From NCBI GenBank assembly GCA_011316305.1, contig SAUG01000060.1, forward strand, positions 62,001 to 126,000: a stretch of 64,000 nt of DNA. The letters are read 5' to 3'. The stretch's first letter is position 1; the number at the start of each line of letters is the position of its first letter. Under the pieces are notes generated by a model. The model saw only the letters and a program-made list of their open reading frames with translations. It was not told the DNA's origin and searched no databases. The DNA is from Rusavskia elegans (taxonomy: Eukaryota > Ascomycota > Lecanoromycetes > Teloschistales > Teloschistaceae). This document shows positions 12,343-22,650 of this stretch, piece by piece. The position numbers and the translations under genes were made by a program.

Positions 12343-12671
12343 TCCTCGCCGGAATGGGTTGGAGAAATCTATTAGAGTTTAATATAGTAGACCCTTTTAA
12401 GTTGGTATGGTATGGATTTTAGAGGCCTTTAACCCAACCTATTTAAATAGTATAGGTTTTATAAATTGTCCTACGAGATATCCTGTATCTTTTTTCGTTA
12501 AATCTATACGTATTAGACCTATTTAACTATATTTTTTCTTCAAATTAAGCTTCGGCTCCCACCCTATTAAAAACCTACACTATTTACGTCTCAACCTATA
12601 AAACCCAATACCCTATTGGTGAGGATTTTACAGGCTAAAATCCACACCGATCCAATTCATTCCGGCGAGGA
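12343..12671. mobile_element. MITE of a third family, little RIP damage
   Basis: About 329 bp with terminal inverted repeats TCCTCGCCGGAATGGGTTGGA (left) and its near-complement on the right (TCCAATTCATTCCGGCGAGGA). Internal CpA dinucleotides are common, unlike the surroundings, so it is younger or was spared RIP. No TSD could be assigned and no reading frame is present. Superfamily unknown. Confidence 0.68.
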
Positions 12672-13302
12672 AACTGTATATATAATACTATCTATTTTAT
12701 AGTTATTTAAATCTAATACCTTTTTATATCTACTATAGCAACTAAAGATATAAACGAAAAAATCTTAACTAAATATATAGCGTTAATCGTTAATTTTATC
12801 TAATTATATATAATCTATTATAGCGATTTTGAAAATTTCAAAACCGCTAGAATACTAGAATTTCTATAAAAATAGTCGAACTTTAATAAAATATTAAACT
12901 ATAGTAGTAGTACGGCTAGTATAGCTATCGAGTCTCTATATAAAAATAAAGATAAAAATACTAGTAATATCCTCGAAGTTTATAATAGAAACTAGATACT
13001 ATAAAGATATTCTACTAAATAAAATAATTTTAAACGACGAAAAAAATTGAAATAGAAATAGAAATATTAACTTTAATTGGAATAATGATAAAAATAAAGA
13101 TAAAAATATAGAAAAAGAAAAGAATATAGAAAGAAAAACGAAAACGGAAACGGAAGACGATAAAAATATAAAGAAAACTATTTAAATAATTAAATTATTT
13201 ATCTATATCTAGGAATAATAGATCTAGATAAATATATTACTTCGATATATTATTATATTATTAACAAAAAAACTAATTTCATAAAATATAAAAAAACGTT
13301 TT
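12672..13302. other. RIP-mutated AT-rich region with a purine-rich patch
   Basis: No gene recognised. About 13,020-13,165 is strongly purine-rich on the plus strand (GAAA/AAAGA runs), similar in composition to 48,895-49,150. Confidence 0.4.
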
Positions 13303-13467
13303 AGCGGTTCTAGTAAATTAAACCCGGGTTTTCGAATTCGACCCGGGACTAAATTAAATCGAATTCTAAAAAAATCTTACTCGATTCGAATTAGATCGAA
13401 TAATTTTTTAACTCGATTCGGGTCGGATCGGATTAGTTAATCTAGATTCGAAATCCGATTCGACGGC
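13303..13467 (-). mobile_element. hAT-1 MITE fragment
   Basis: Matches the right-hand portion of the 10,370 and 13,913 copies (from TAAATTAAACCCGGGTTTTCG to CCGATTCGACGGCTAATTA). The left half is missing. Confidence 0.6.
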
Positions 13468-13912
13468 TAATTAATATATAAGATATAAATAATTGAAATA
13501 ATAGATAATTAGTAAATACTATTAATGAAATTTATATAATTAAAATGAATAGTATTTCCGGAAATACTAATATTTCTGATATTATTAATATTTATAAAAA
13601 GAAATTAGTATTATTAAACGCAGTATATCTACTATATCGTATTTTTAAACAAACTTTTTATTACTATTTTTTATTATAAATTTCGTTATATTAATAGTAA
13701 TAGCTTAATATTTTTATATAGATATAAAATTCTTCTACAAATAAACGAATAAAGATATACGCTAGATCTAATTAGATATTAAATTCTTTAGAATCAATAA
13801 ACCGCGGTTAACGAGATTGATTTAACGAATAGTACTTTTAGCCAGTGTTTTTATATATTTATAACAATATTTCTTGTATATACGATTTAATCTTTTTGAA
13901 TTTTAAATTAGA

Positions 13913-14376
13913 TAGACTATTTCGGATCGGGTTCCCGTCGCTATTTTAGAAACCCGATTCGAGTTTTAGCGAATTAGTTCGATCCGACCCGCTAAACGGT
14001 ATAGATCGATTTCTAAAATTAAAACCGAAAGTTAAATCGGATTATAAAATAGAAATCGATAGAAATTTAACCCGATCTATAAGATTTTCTATATATGGAA
14101 TAACTATATATAGAATAATATTATTATTAATTAAATAATAAATTAATTGATTAATTTTATATAAAAGTAAAATTGTTAGATAATATATTTAATCTAACTA
14201 GAACTTTTCTAACTAGTATAGTTTATTACTTGATATTTTTTAGACAAATAGATATCACTTTTATACTAGAATTTAAGGGGCTTAGCGGTTTTAGCGGGTT
14301 AAATTTAGATTTTCGAATTCGATCCGGAACCGAATCGGATCGAACTTTAAAAAAATCCGATCCGACGACCAGTCTA
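13913..14376 (-). mobile_element. hAT-1 MITE, 464 bp
   Basis: Left end TAGACTATTTCGGATCGG, right end GACGACCAGTCTA. It is collinear with the 10,370 copy. Flanking 8-mers (AAATTAGA; TTCTAAAT) do not match, so its TSD has been lost or the ends come from a rearranged pair. Confidence 0.75.
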
Positions 14377-14460
14377 TTCTAAATACAATCTTTTACGATT
14401 TAATACTAAAGATATAAATCGATTAATCTGTATTGTTATTCGTAAACCTTGTATAACTAT

Positions 14461-14620
14461 TAGACTGGCCACTCGGGTCGGGTTATAGGCCTAAAATCAT
14501 AATCCGACCCGACTTTCTAATCCGATTAGGCGAAGTTTTAATCTAATCTAGTAATTCTGCCGCATTAGCCACGTTTATCGCGGGTGGCGACCCGCTTGGC
14601 GAGTCCTCGCGGCCAGTCTA
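14461..14620 (+). mobile_element. hAT-1 short MITE, 160 bp, weakly mutated
   Basis: Begins TAGACTGGCCACTCGGG and ends CGCGGCCAGTCTA with perfect 8-bp TSD ATAACTAT (14,453-14,460; 14,621-14,628). It keeps a high GC content, so it appears less RIP-damaged than its neighbours. Confidence 0.9.
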
Positions 14621-14739
14621 ATAACTATCGAAGTTCTACTAAAAATTTTCGAAAGTTTTAATTTTTGACTAAAATTCGATTGACTAAATCGTATTTTTTT
14701 AAATTTATTTTTCTCTAAAATTTAATATTCGATCGATAC

Positions 14740-14945
14740 ACGATATATCTGCTATATAAATCTCTTATATAATAGTGTTGTATAAATCGACTTCGTCGAA
14801 AAATTATAGCCTTTAAAAAAATTCGAACCTTCGATCTACTATCTTCGAATTTAATTTTTAATTTTGGAAAACGTTGGATCCGTAAGAATTAGATCTATTA
14901 GATAACGAGATTCTTGCTACTACGTTATCCAAATTGCGTTTATTT
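14740..14945 (-). mobile_element. Degenerate SINE relic
   Basis: In reverse complement, TTTGGATAACGTAGTAGC, GGATCCAACG and GATCGAAGGTTCGAATT appear in the order of the SINE head and B box, followed by body-like sequence. Strongly mutated. Confidence 0.38.
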
Positions 14946-15239
14946 TACGATTTTATTCACAATAATTTATAGATTGATTACTAAACTAAATCAATTCTAG
15001 ACGTTGAAATTTAAATAGAAAAAAGAAAATTTATATTTATCGACATTAAATTTAAAATATAAAGATTTCTTGAATAAAAGCTAAAAAAATCTAAATAGAT
15101 TTGATCTTCTATCTATTAGAGTTAACGGCTTTTATAAATAGAGTAGCTTCCAGCGGATCTATTATACAAACTTTGTTATACGATTAATAGATTTTAATTG
15201 AATACTAATCCTTTTCCATATAATCCATAACCACATTTA

Positions 15240-15890
15240 TAAAATACTTGGATACACATTACCTGGAGTTCAGGGGTTGCTTACTCTGGTCAGTAAGTCA
15301 AGAACTCCAGTCTGCACGCACCGCTGAAGAGTAACGTAGGCTCTTTATTCAAATGCTGCGCTCTACGAATTGTGCGTATATTGCATAGTCTATGAAGACA
15401 GCGTCATTGAGGTGGATAAATGGAACGGGACCGAGATTTCATTGACCCTGAAGCTGGGGCGTTTGCTTCTTTCGATTGCAAATGCCGTTCCCTCACTTTT
15501 GAGACCGTGTTTTAATCCCTCTCACGCTTCTATTTGCCTTCTTACGAACAGAAACACCATCTTCACCATATACAACCAGATTAGATACTGCCCAATTATT
15601 ATTATCTGATCCTTCAGGATCAGATATCCAAGCCAGACCTTTCATTCGCCAGGAAAAGATCCAAACAGAGCCTAACAAGAGCGTAAGGCTGCCTTAATGT
15701 CAAGCTAGCACAGCGAGTCCATGCTAGATCCTTCCCACATCGACAAAACACCGGGAGAAAACCCAGGGGATACGGAAGCCGCGACTGGCGGGCAAAGCTG
15801 CGTCCTTGCAAGTCAGACGCACGAGACGGAACAATTTCCGAAAGCCCACGAAGAGTTACGGTGGCATCTTTGCAGTTAGTCTTTTGCCCT
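15240..15890 (+). pseudogene. Possible RIP-interrupted coding relic at the edge of the first gene island
   Basis: Composition changes abruptly to about 50% GC at 15,240. From 15,370 one plus frame is open to a TGA at 15,607-15,609 and continues in the same frame to about 15,888 with further stops (TAA near 15,673, TAG near 15,706) that could be former CAA and CAG codons. The last part (ATG at 15,721 onward, 53 codons) is hydrophilic and coding-like. No domain is recognised. Stop density is not far from chance over so short a stretch, so this may equally be non-coding island DNA or hold unmodelled introns. Confidence 0.3.
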
Positions 15891-16080
15891 TTTTATTTAC
15901 CTTCTTACGTAGCACTGGGGCATGGGATCACCCTCATCGTGAAAGGAGACAATTCAATTCTCAATATCCACCAACCCATTAAATCTGCTAGCTTGAGATA
16001 ACCAACCGCTGAATCGTTTCAGACTACATGACATTCTTAAAAGTCAACGAACAAGACTATTAAGGAAACGTGGAGTGAGA

Positions 16081-16462
16081 TTAACCCGCTAGCGGAGAAG
16101 ATGTCTCAAGTCTGCTAGTTATTGGTGCTTGGTTGGTGTCGAGCAATGCCTGGACCGCCCAACCATTCGATCTCCTGCATATGACAAGTACGACATGGAG
16201 TAGAGTCGCCGCTTTTGCATCGTTGACGTCCAGCTCGGCATTTCCACTTATGTGCTTCCTTGTACCGTGTCCATGCACGGCTGGGACAGATCCCGTACTG
16301 GATCGTAACCCTTCCTGCTCGTAGAACTACCTGACCAATCATTAACACGAGGAGTACCATGTCGGACTGCGATTGACATACATTGGCTTTGTCCCGTGTC
16401 AGTCGTGTTCGAAGGCGCATCTGCATGCTTATCTGCGGTTGTCAGGATCATTATTGGACAAA
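16081..16462 (-). pseudogene. Downstream coding-like segment, possible ankyrin-repeat remnant
   Basis: Just 3' of the 112-aa gene, all three minus frames have stretches of 63-103 codons open. One (16,081-16,278, continuing upstream to a TAG near 16,330) reads NAELDVNDAKAATLLHVVL followed by AVQALLDT, which fits the ankyrin pattern (xADVN...TPLHxA...VxxLL). A possible intron (16,393-16,438 minus, ending CTGAC...GCAG) would instead fuse the preceding exon to another frame. I cannot decide between a terminal exon of the neighbouring gene and a decayed separate gene. No start codon is proposed. Confidence 0.3.
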
Positions 16463-16851
16463 TCAGAGTCTCAGTAACATGCTTCTAAACTTCTTGACTT
16501 GCCCCTTGTGCAACTGGTATAATCGCCATTGAACGGCCATGTTTGGGCTCGTATCTCCAAAAAGTTTCTCGTCTTCGACACGGGCCAGCACTGCATGGGC
16601 TGCTGCAGTCCGTAGATCGCGATCCAGTGCATCCCACTGCTTGCCTGGATCGAGACCGAGCCTTCCATATTCTTCCCGTGATATTCGCTGTCATCTCTGG
16701 TCAGCAGGAGTAAACGATTTCTAACTGATTGCCTAACATAAAAATCTTTCCACATGTTCTCATCCGAAGGGTTCCCTGGGACGAGCTGAAGCTTCGCCCT
16801 CACGACATCCACTTTATCAGTCCGGTAGATATCCATTTTGCATGCTCGCAT
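16463..16851 (-). CDS. Two-exon gene for a 112-aa hypothetical protein
   Basis: Proposed CDS is complement(join(16463..16687,16738..16851)). Exon 1 (38 codons) starts at the ATG at 16,851; an upstream in-frame TAA lies within the tandem repeat, with no ATG between. The 50-bp intron (16,737 down to 16,688) starts GTTAGG, contains the branch motif CTGAC and ends GACAG; it removes an in-frame TGA, and both exons are in phase 0. Exon 2 has 74 codons and reads as a charged helical segment (GLDPGKQWDALDRDLRTAAA, then VQWRLYQLHKGQVKKF). No signal peptide or membrane segment. Unspliced, a different frame gives 126 aa, which is less coding-like. Family not recognised. It faces away from the 817-aa gene across a shared 405-bp region. 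The true C-terminus may involve a further exon downstream. Confidence 0.5.
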
Positions 16852-17256
16852 ATAGTTCAGAATGAGAATGGCACACCTCGCTTGGAGGGAAACAAGGGAT
16901 CCGAGGAAAAGCGGGGTTTCATTGGATTATAGGGCCACGTCACCTCGCTTGGAGGGACATGAGGGATCCGAGGAAAAGCAGGGATTCATTGGATTTGAGG
17001 GCCACGTCACCTCGCTTGGAGGGAAATGAGGGATCTGAGCGACGCCTGGCACGAAGGGGTCAATCCATCACCAATCAGAAACTTGTACCTGTGCACTTTG
17101 ACGTAAAAGCGGCACAGGGCTTTTAGGAAGTCCCGAAACCCTAAGCGCCCGCGAGTACCCAGCCCCATACTTGAGAGTACTTGGATCCAGCCAGTAGTGC
17201 TGCTTTTAGTATGTAATGCTGACGGATCCGTTTCGTGTCAATCACGCCCCGGAGCC
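16852..17256. promoter_or_regulatory. Divergent intergenic region between the 112-aa and 817-aa genes
   Basis: The two start codons face outward from this 405-bp segment, so it must hold both promoters if both genes are real. It contains a 67-bp tandem repeat next to the minus-strand gene. No convincing TATA box or known factor site was identified. Confidence 0.45.
16874..17040. repeat. 67-bp tandem repeat, about 2.5 copies
   Basis: CACCTCGCTTGGAGGGA starts at 16,874, 16,941 and 17,008, giving an exact period of 67 bp. Units 1 and 2 differ at only a few positions; unit 3 is cut after about 33 bp. Each unit contains GGGATCCGAGGAAAAGC and GGGCCACGTCACC; the latter includes an ACGTCA core resembling CREB/ATF-type sites. 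Confidence 0.9.
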
Positions 17257-19873
17257 ATGACCACTATTATCAAGCCTCGGTCACAGCAATTCAGACAGAA
17301 CGAATGTTTTGTACCTAAGGACTCTGTCAATGGAAGACAACAGTCACCAAGTCTACGAAAAATTCCACCGAACATAGATTCACTTACTTTTAGCGCCAAA
17401 GTAGAGCAGCAATCCAAGGAGTCAGACTCGCACAAACGACAATCTCAACGAGCATTGCCAGCGCTGCCTTTGCCGCCTTTGATACCACATTCATCATTTG
17501 AGGCTAAGCAAAGCCAGCCTTTGACACCTCGACTGCGTAGATCGCCGGCGATATCAGATTTATCCAGTCCACGACAATTGAGGAAGCCTCCAACACCAGC
17601 GGAGCAGTTTTCACGAGGGTCGCCGTCCAACCTACCTTCATCTAGTCCCCTGCAATTGAGAGACTCCACAAAGTCAACAAAGCAAATAGTACAGAGATCG
17701 CCGTGCAGCTCGAATTCATTCACCCCAGACCACCCAGAACACCCAACTCCAACAAACCACAAATCAAGAAATTTACCGTCCAAAAGAAACCCCATCAACA
17801 ATCGGCGCTCTGCAGGTAAAAGGAATCGATACGTAGATACGCAGCCTCCCTCGAGAACGATATCATCAACGCCAGGATCCAGAAGTACTCGAACCCATAG
17901 CATAAAAACGTCATCGCAAACTGATTTTGGCAATCGTGGAACAACAGGCCAAGAGAGGCCTGGCACACATCAGAAAGCAAGGCCCCAGACGCAGAATTCC
18001 AGGCCATCAACCCAGCAACAATCTAGAGCAAAGTCTAAGAAGACATCACCTGCACAACCCAGTCTTCCGGATAGTAAGAAACTCGACTCCAGACGGCTTC
18101 AACAAAACAGTAAAGACGATAAAGACACACATTACCTAGGCCGGTATCAAATATACGAAAAGCTATTGTCTCCAGTAAACAACTCTAATACTTGCAGTCT
18201 ACACCCGTGTCTTGACAAAGATCCTGAGATGTCTCGTCTTCTCAGTCTTATCTCATGTGCTTTTTTGAAATGCCCAGAGCCGCCAGTCACGTTCAAGTCA
18301 CCGGGCAGCAGTAAGTATTCGTCCTCCAATCGTTATCGGCAGAGACACTTATTTCCTATATAGGCACGACATCATTTGCTTCCGATTCGAGTGTCACATC
18401 CACACCAGTACAAGTCCGGCAAGTCCCACGGGCTTCGAATGGTAAGCACAACTCCTACAGACTAAAGAGAATAAGAGAGACTTATTGCTCGTATAGTCAA
18501 GGTGCCTAGTGCTCCGGTTCCAAACACAGTGAAGTGGCCGATGAACAAAATAGCAGAATCGGAAGCCGATCAACCGGAACGGGCTTCGAAAAGTATTCAG
18601 TACTGTGTTCCCAACAAAGGACAGGCAGCGATTGTAGATTCGTTTGTCTCCCAAAATGCACAGGTCATGCAAATGGAGGAAGACTCTGATATCGCTGGGA
18701 TTGAATCGGCTTTACATTCCGAAGAGCCTTTGAGTGGTGAGTAATGTTTCTCTAAATCAGTCGAAGTAAATGCGGCTCACTATTCCTCTAGCTTTGACGC
18801 TCTCTCGCTTCTTATCTATCGATCGTGAGCGCGCAAAATTCCTTTGGCATCTTATGTATCCGTTTGAGTCAGTCCTGCCAAAGACCGAACAATCCGTGTC
18901 TCGGGAAGGCTTTGTGCAGACGTTTTGCAAGTTCAAAAGAACTGTATGTCTGCTGCAAATGCCCGTTTCGGACCGATGCCAGTACAATAGCGACCTTTTC
19001 AAGCTACAAGATCACCAACCCGCCAGGATTGAGATGGATTCGTTACTTCTCGCGCATTGCCGCAAACCTGGGCCGCGACTTGCAGTTGCGATGCAGCTTG
19101 CCAGCCTTTGGGAGAGGAGATTCCGAAACGAAACGACGGGGACTGAAACGCTTGGTGCGCAGCTAGCTGCTTTTCTGGAGTTAATCACTGAACAGGGCCC
19201 GCCGGAAGTTCCGAGTCTCATCCTGCGTTCGATCGATGGGAAACAAGTTTTGCGACACGCAAACCTTGCTCACTTGTCAAACCTGCTTGCCACACACGTC
19301 AAGAACATTGTCAAGTCTGAGGAGAACTTGTTGGCCTACGAACTCATCTTTTTCAGGACTGTGATTTATTCAAAACAGAACGCGATTCTATCGGTTTTCG
19401 AAGAGACCGTCGATAAGCTCGAGAGCGAAGACGTTGTGTTGTGCTTCTGGCTTTTTCTAATTGGCGTGGAGGGCCCGGAAGACCCTGGGCTCAGTGGCCG
19501 ACTATGGAAGAAAGCTTGCCAGCGCATAGTTCCTTGCAAGTTCAACGATGCAGGCCCATTGCGAACAACGATGTACTTTCTAGTTCGTCATCCAAACACG
19601 ACATTCTTCGATCCCCTTCACCGAGCAATGCTGGCATTGACTCCGAAGCATGAATGGGAAGAAGTTTGGCAGAACGCCTCGAAATGGGACTTATATCTGC
19701 AACTTGAGGATGAAGCTTGCGTCACTGACAGCGGCAAACTTCGTTGGCCGGGAGCTTTGGGCAGGCGCTTCGAACATGAGCTACCTCGTTGTTCGCGCTT
19801 CCGGAGGTGGAAGTCGAAAAGGAACCAGCAGAAGCTTGAAAATTTGTCGAAAGCTCAGTTTCTAGAGATGTGA
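17257..19873 (+). CDS. Four-exon gene for an 817-aa protein with disordered N-terminus
   Basis: Proposed CDS is join(17257..18310,18364..18441,18497..18736,18792..19873). The first in-frame ATG is at 17,257 (MTTIIKPRS); the frame is open upstream but without ATG. Introns are 53, 55 and 55 bp, begin GTAAGT, GTAAGC and GTGAGT, end ATAG, ATAG and CTAG, and keep one frame across four exons, which strongly supports the model. Residues about 1-300 are Ser/Pro/Gln/Arg-rich and low in hydrophobics (disordered, with many S-P pairs that could be phosphorylated). The last 360 residues look globular and helical (WERRFRN, LAYELIFFRTVIYSKQN, CFWLFLIG) and end in a basic tail (CSRFRRWKSKRNQQK). No catalytic motif, signal peptide or membrane segment is recognised. 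Family and function unknown; a nuclear or regulatory role would only be a guess. Confidence 0.75.
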
Positions 19874-20830
19874 GTGGACAGCGATTAGGTTGGGTGGAGT
19901 GCCTTGTCGAGTTATAGAACAACTCTTGTCCTCAGCGTAGCAACGTTCCATATTTCAATTTACCTTTCGTCACCGCTTTGACAAGCTCAGTAACGGTGTA
20001 TCTTAAGTAGCTAAGCTGCCAAATCCTTTGTGGCATCTTTCTGTAAGTGGGCAGTATATATATCGTCCAAGTGTAGCGTTTGCTTAGGTTTAGGGTTAAT
20101 CATACGGACCTCAGCCCTGGGCGGAGCTTGTATCTCATGGCCAGATGTCATCCCATCACCGTCTGGTATTCCTTCGTGTAGTTGCCTAGATCCAACGCTG
20201 GCGGGTAGTTCTGCCCTCTGGTGTCCCGGTTCTTAGCCCACGTGGCGACCTTCTAGACGTTTCCTTGCCTGGATGGTTCCTCACAATGCGATATCCCTCC
20301 CAGTCTTTCGGCCTAGTAACTTGTCATCTTCCTCGGAACCTCTGAGTCAACGCCCGGCTTGGCCAGCTTGTGATAGGAGCCCACCGGAACACTAGCCTTG
20401 ATGGCTTGCTGCATGACTGTGTGGTCCGTCTATTTGCGCCATCCATGCTGCTGAGGGTCCAGAAGCTCGATGACCTTATTTCTTGTGGGCAGCCGGGTGA
20501 TATGTGCTTCTTCAGACTCCTTGGGCCTGAAAGCCTTCCATTCTCACCGCTCTGGCATCTGACGTGGTGCGATAGCAATGACTATGGACTCACCAGGTGC
20601 AGCTGCCTGGGATGGGGCACAGCGATAACAGCGGACCAAGACTCAGATCTACAATCGCGCGACGCGGGTACAGACGCGTCCGACGCTTTATTTGAATTGG
20701 CTGGTGAAAGTTGCTGCAGGTGGTGGAAGGCGTGATGGGAATATAGTTGCAAGGTGACGCAGCAGGTGCCAATAACTTACTAATACCGAAGTAGAAAAAA
20801 GCTTTAAATGATTGGTATCTGTAAAGCGCC
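19874..20830. other. GC-balanced island flank, no confident gene
   Basis: No gene can be supported. A plus-strand frame open from 20,370 to 20,735 lacks an early ATG, and the opposite strand from about 20,700 to 19,935 reads as loosely coding-like but has several TAG/TGA stops at about chance frequency. It may be a decayed gene or the terminator region of the 817-aa gene. A single TTTAGGGTTA at about 20,088 is not a telomeric array. Confidence 0.4.
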
Positions 20831-21480
20831 AAGATATTGCTATTTTTAAACGTATCTTTTTTTTCGTAATAGAGAAAAAAGATTTATTTCCATACGGTAG
20901 CTGACAATTTATTTAAAGAGAATCTGTTAATACTAAATAGCAACTATTAATGAAAGAATGGATTTTGAAAAGGTAGTGTACAGTGTCTAGTAGTTTTTTT
21001 GACGAAATTAGTAATATTATAACGATAACTCGATATTTTTAAAAACTACTTATTCGAATAGAAAGAAAATCAAAAGCTTTTACGGATAAGATAAAAGAAT
21101 CGAATCTTTTATCGCAACTAGTTAATCTAGCGTAATTTCTATAGTATATCAGGTAATAAAACATTTTAATCCCTATCTATACTATCGGCGAGTAGAAAAA
21201 ATAGATACTAATTCCGCTATCCGATCTTTTATCCCGCGTTAAATCTTATCGAGCAATTTATTACAAGTTCGAGGTATTTATAAAAACTTGCTCTCTAATA
21301 GGATTAAAATGAATCGCGAGTAAGATTTTCAAATCGATAAAGATCCTATTCAAATCTCAATCCGTTTCGAGCGAAATTTATTAATAAATTACACTATTTC
21401 TTATTGGAAATACTCTATTTAATAATTTCAATAAATTAAACGTCAATCCCACTAGATTATCTATATAAAAGATCTTGGTA
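20831..21480. other. AT-rich RIP-mutated spacer between gene islands
   Basis: TpA-rich sequence with no recognisable repeat ends. It separates the 817-aa gene island from the HIT gene island, with an abrupt composition change at both sides. Confidence 0.5.
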
Positions 21481-21481
21481 T

Positions 21482-22402
21482 TCAATGATTTCGAAGTAGA
21501 TATCTTTGTAATGCTTTGGTAAACCATCTCTCTATCTTACTTCCAAGGCTCGGTTTCTCCGCCTCCAAGATTGCTTGTAATGGTATCGTTTTGTAATCAT
21601 GACTCTTAGTCGAAAACTCCCGATACTTTTCTGCATGAGGAAAAACATGCATGTGCAAATGGCCAACGGAATGTTTCGGGTGGGGATGGAATCCAAAAAT
21701 AAAGTCATCCGCCGTCAATTTCAAGTACTCTTCTCTGACGGCGCCGTAGTAATTCAAGACCTTGTCTTTAATCGCATCTACAGCGGCCAACTTCTTTCCA
21801 CTCTTTCGTAACTTAGTATCTTGTTCCTCTATAGACTGTTTAGCACGGTCAAGTATTTTCTGCCCACCTCCCTCGTTGGTCCAGAAATTCAAGAAATGCG
21901 AATACATTTCCCTAATAGTGAAGCAGTCATGCGCGGTAGCGGCAAAGTCGACAATATTATAGATGCGTTTTTTCGAGATAACTAAACAATGGCCGAAGCC
22001 TTGGCCTTCCTTGCCTGGCTCATTAAAATATTGGCGGCTATCATGAGAGGCAACGTTGCCGATGATATAGGAGTACTCGGATTCACTAAGAATTTTATTC
22101 TCGGAGTTGTGATCCTTGTATTCGGAAAAAAATGTGTCGGTGGTTATCCAAGTATTATCGAATTCATCCGGCTGTCCAACAAGAGCCTGAGGTATAAAGC
22201 CTGTGAGGAATTGATATTCGATGAATTGTTGCTTGTTTTTCCAGGCGTCGAGCTCCTGCCTGGCTTTTGAGGTCTCGTTGAAGCTGTCACGCGATTCGAT
22301 ATAGTAGCGCTTTAGCTTTTCAAATTCAGTGGCAGTCGGAGCTATATCCCCAAAGCGATGCTTGAAATTACGGCCGATTGATTGTTGAAACTTTGCGAAC
22401 AT
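21482..22402 (-). CDS. HIT (histidine triad) superfamily protein, 306 aa
   Basis: Intronless frame from ATG at 22,402 to TGA at 21,482. The C-terminal third has the histidine triad HSVGHLHMHVFP (His-x-His-x-His at residues about 248, 250 and 252), preceded by FIFGFHPHP, and an N-terminal core segment GHCLVISKKRIYNI typical of the HIT fold. HIT proteins are nucleotide hydrolases or transferases in which the middle His attacks the alpha-phosphate. An N-terminal extension of about 110 residues and an Arg/Leu-rich C-terminus lie outside the core. HLHxHV with a PHPKHS lead-in is loosely like scavenger decapping-type HIT enzymes, but the substrate cannot be assigned. No signal peptide; likely cytosolic. 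The frame is intact although RIP-mutated DNA begins within a few bases of the stop and about 240 bp upstream of the start. Confidence 0.85.
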   Translation of the reverse strand: MFAKFQQSIGRNFKHRFGDIAPTATEFEKLKRYYIESRDSFNETSKARQELDAWKNKQQFIEYQFLTGFIPQALVGQPDEFDNTWITTDTFFSEYKDHNSENKILSESEYSYIIGNVASHDSRQYFNEPGKEGQGFGHCLVISKKRIYNIVDFAATAHDCFTIREMYSHFLNFWTNEGGGQKILDRAKQSIEEQDTKLRKSGKKLAAVDAIKDKVLNYYGAVREEYLKLTADDFIFGFHPHPKHSVGHLHMHVFPHAEKYREFSTKSHDYKTIPLQAILEAEKPSLGSKIERWFTKALQRYLLRNH

Positions 22403-22650
22403 GACAATGGGAGTAGGATCTGTTCAAGAGAGAAGACAATATAATAGTCAAAACCAGGCAATGTTCTTCCTTTGGCTACAGGCACGTTTTGGCTTTTTAA
22501 AGGATCGTATTCGCAAGTTCTAGCTTTGGGCTGACACTATGCGATATCATCTTGTCCTCTCGTGCGAGGATAAAGCGTGCGATCCCGTATAAGCAAAGTT
22601 GATAACGAACTTTCCGGAACCCGTATTAAAGAAGGCAATTCTCGGATATC
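22403..22650. promoter_or_regulatory. Upstream region of the HIT gene
   Basis: About 240 bp of GC-balanced DNA upstream of the HIT start codon before AT-rich sequence resumes. It presumably holds the promoter. No specific element is recognised. Confidence 0.35.

Noticed and set aside
14173..14382. 69-codon plus-strand frame
   Set aside because: It lies across the right half of a hAT-1 MITE and is non-coding.
17197..17256. Extending the 817-aa protein upstream to a GTG at 17,197
   Set aside because: Nuclear fungal genes start at ATG; the first in-frame ATG is at 17,257.
20080..20100. TTTAGGGTTA as telomere repeat
   Set aside because: It is a single occurrence without tandem units.
20370..20735. 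121-codon plus-strand frame in the first gene island
   Set aside because: It begins without ATG, shows no domain, and the opposite strand looks equally or more coding-like; neither is supported beyond chance.
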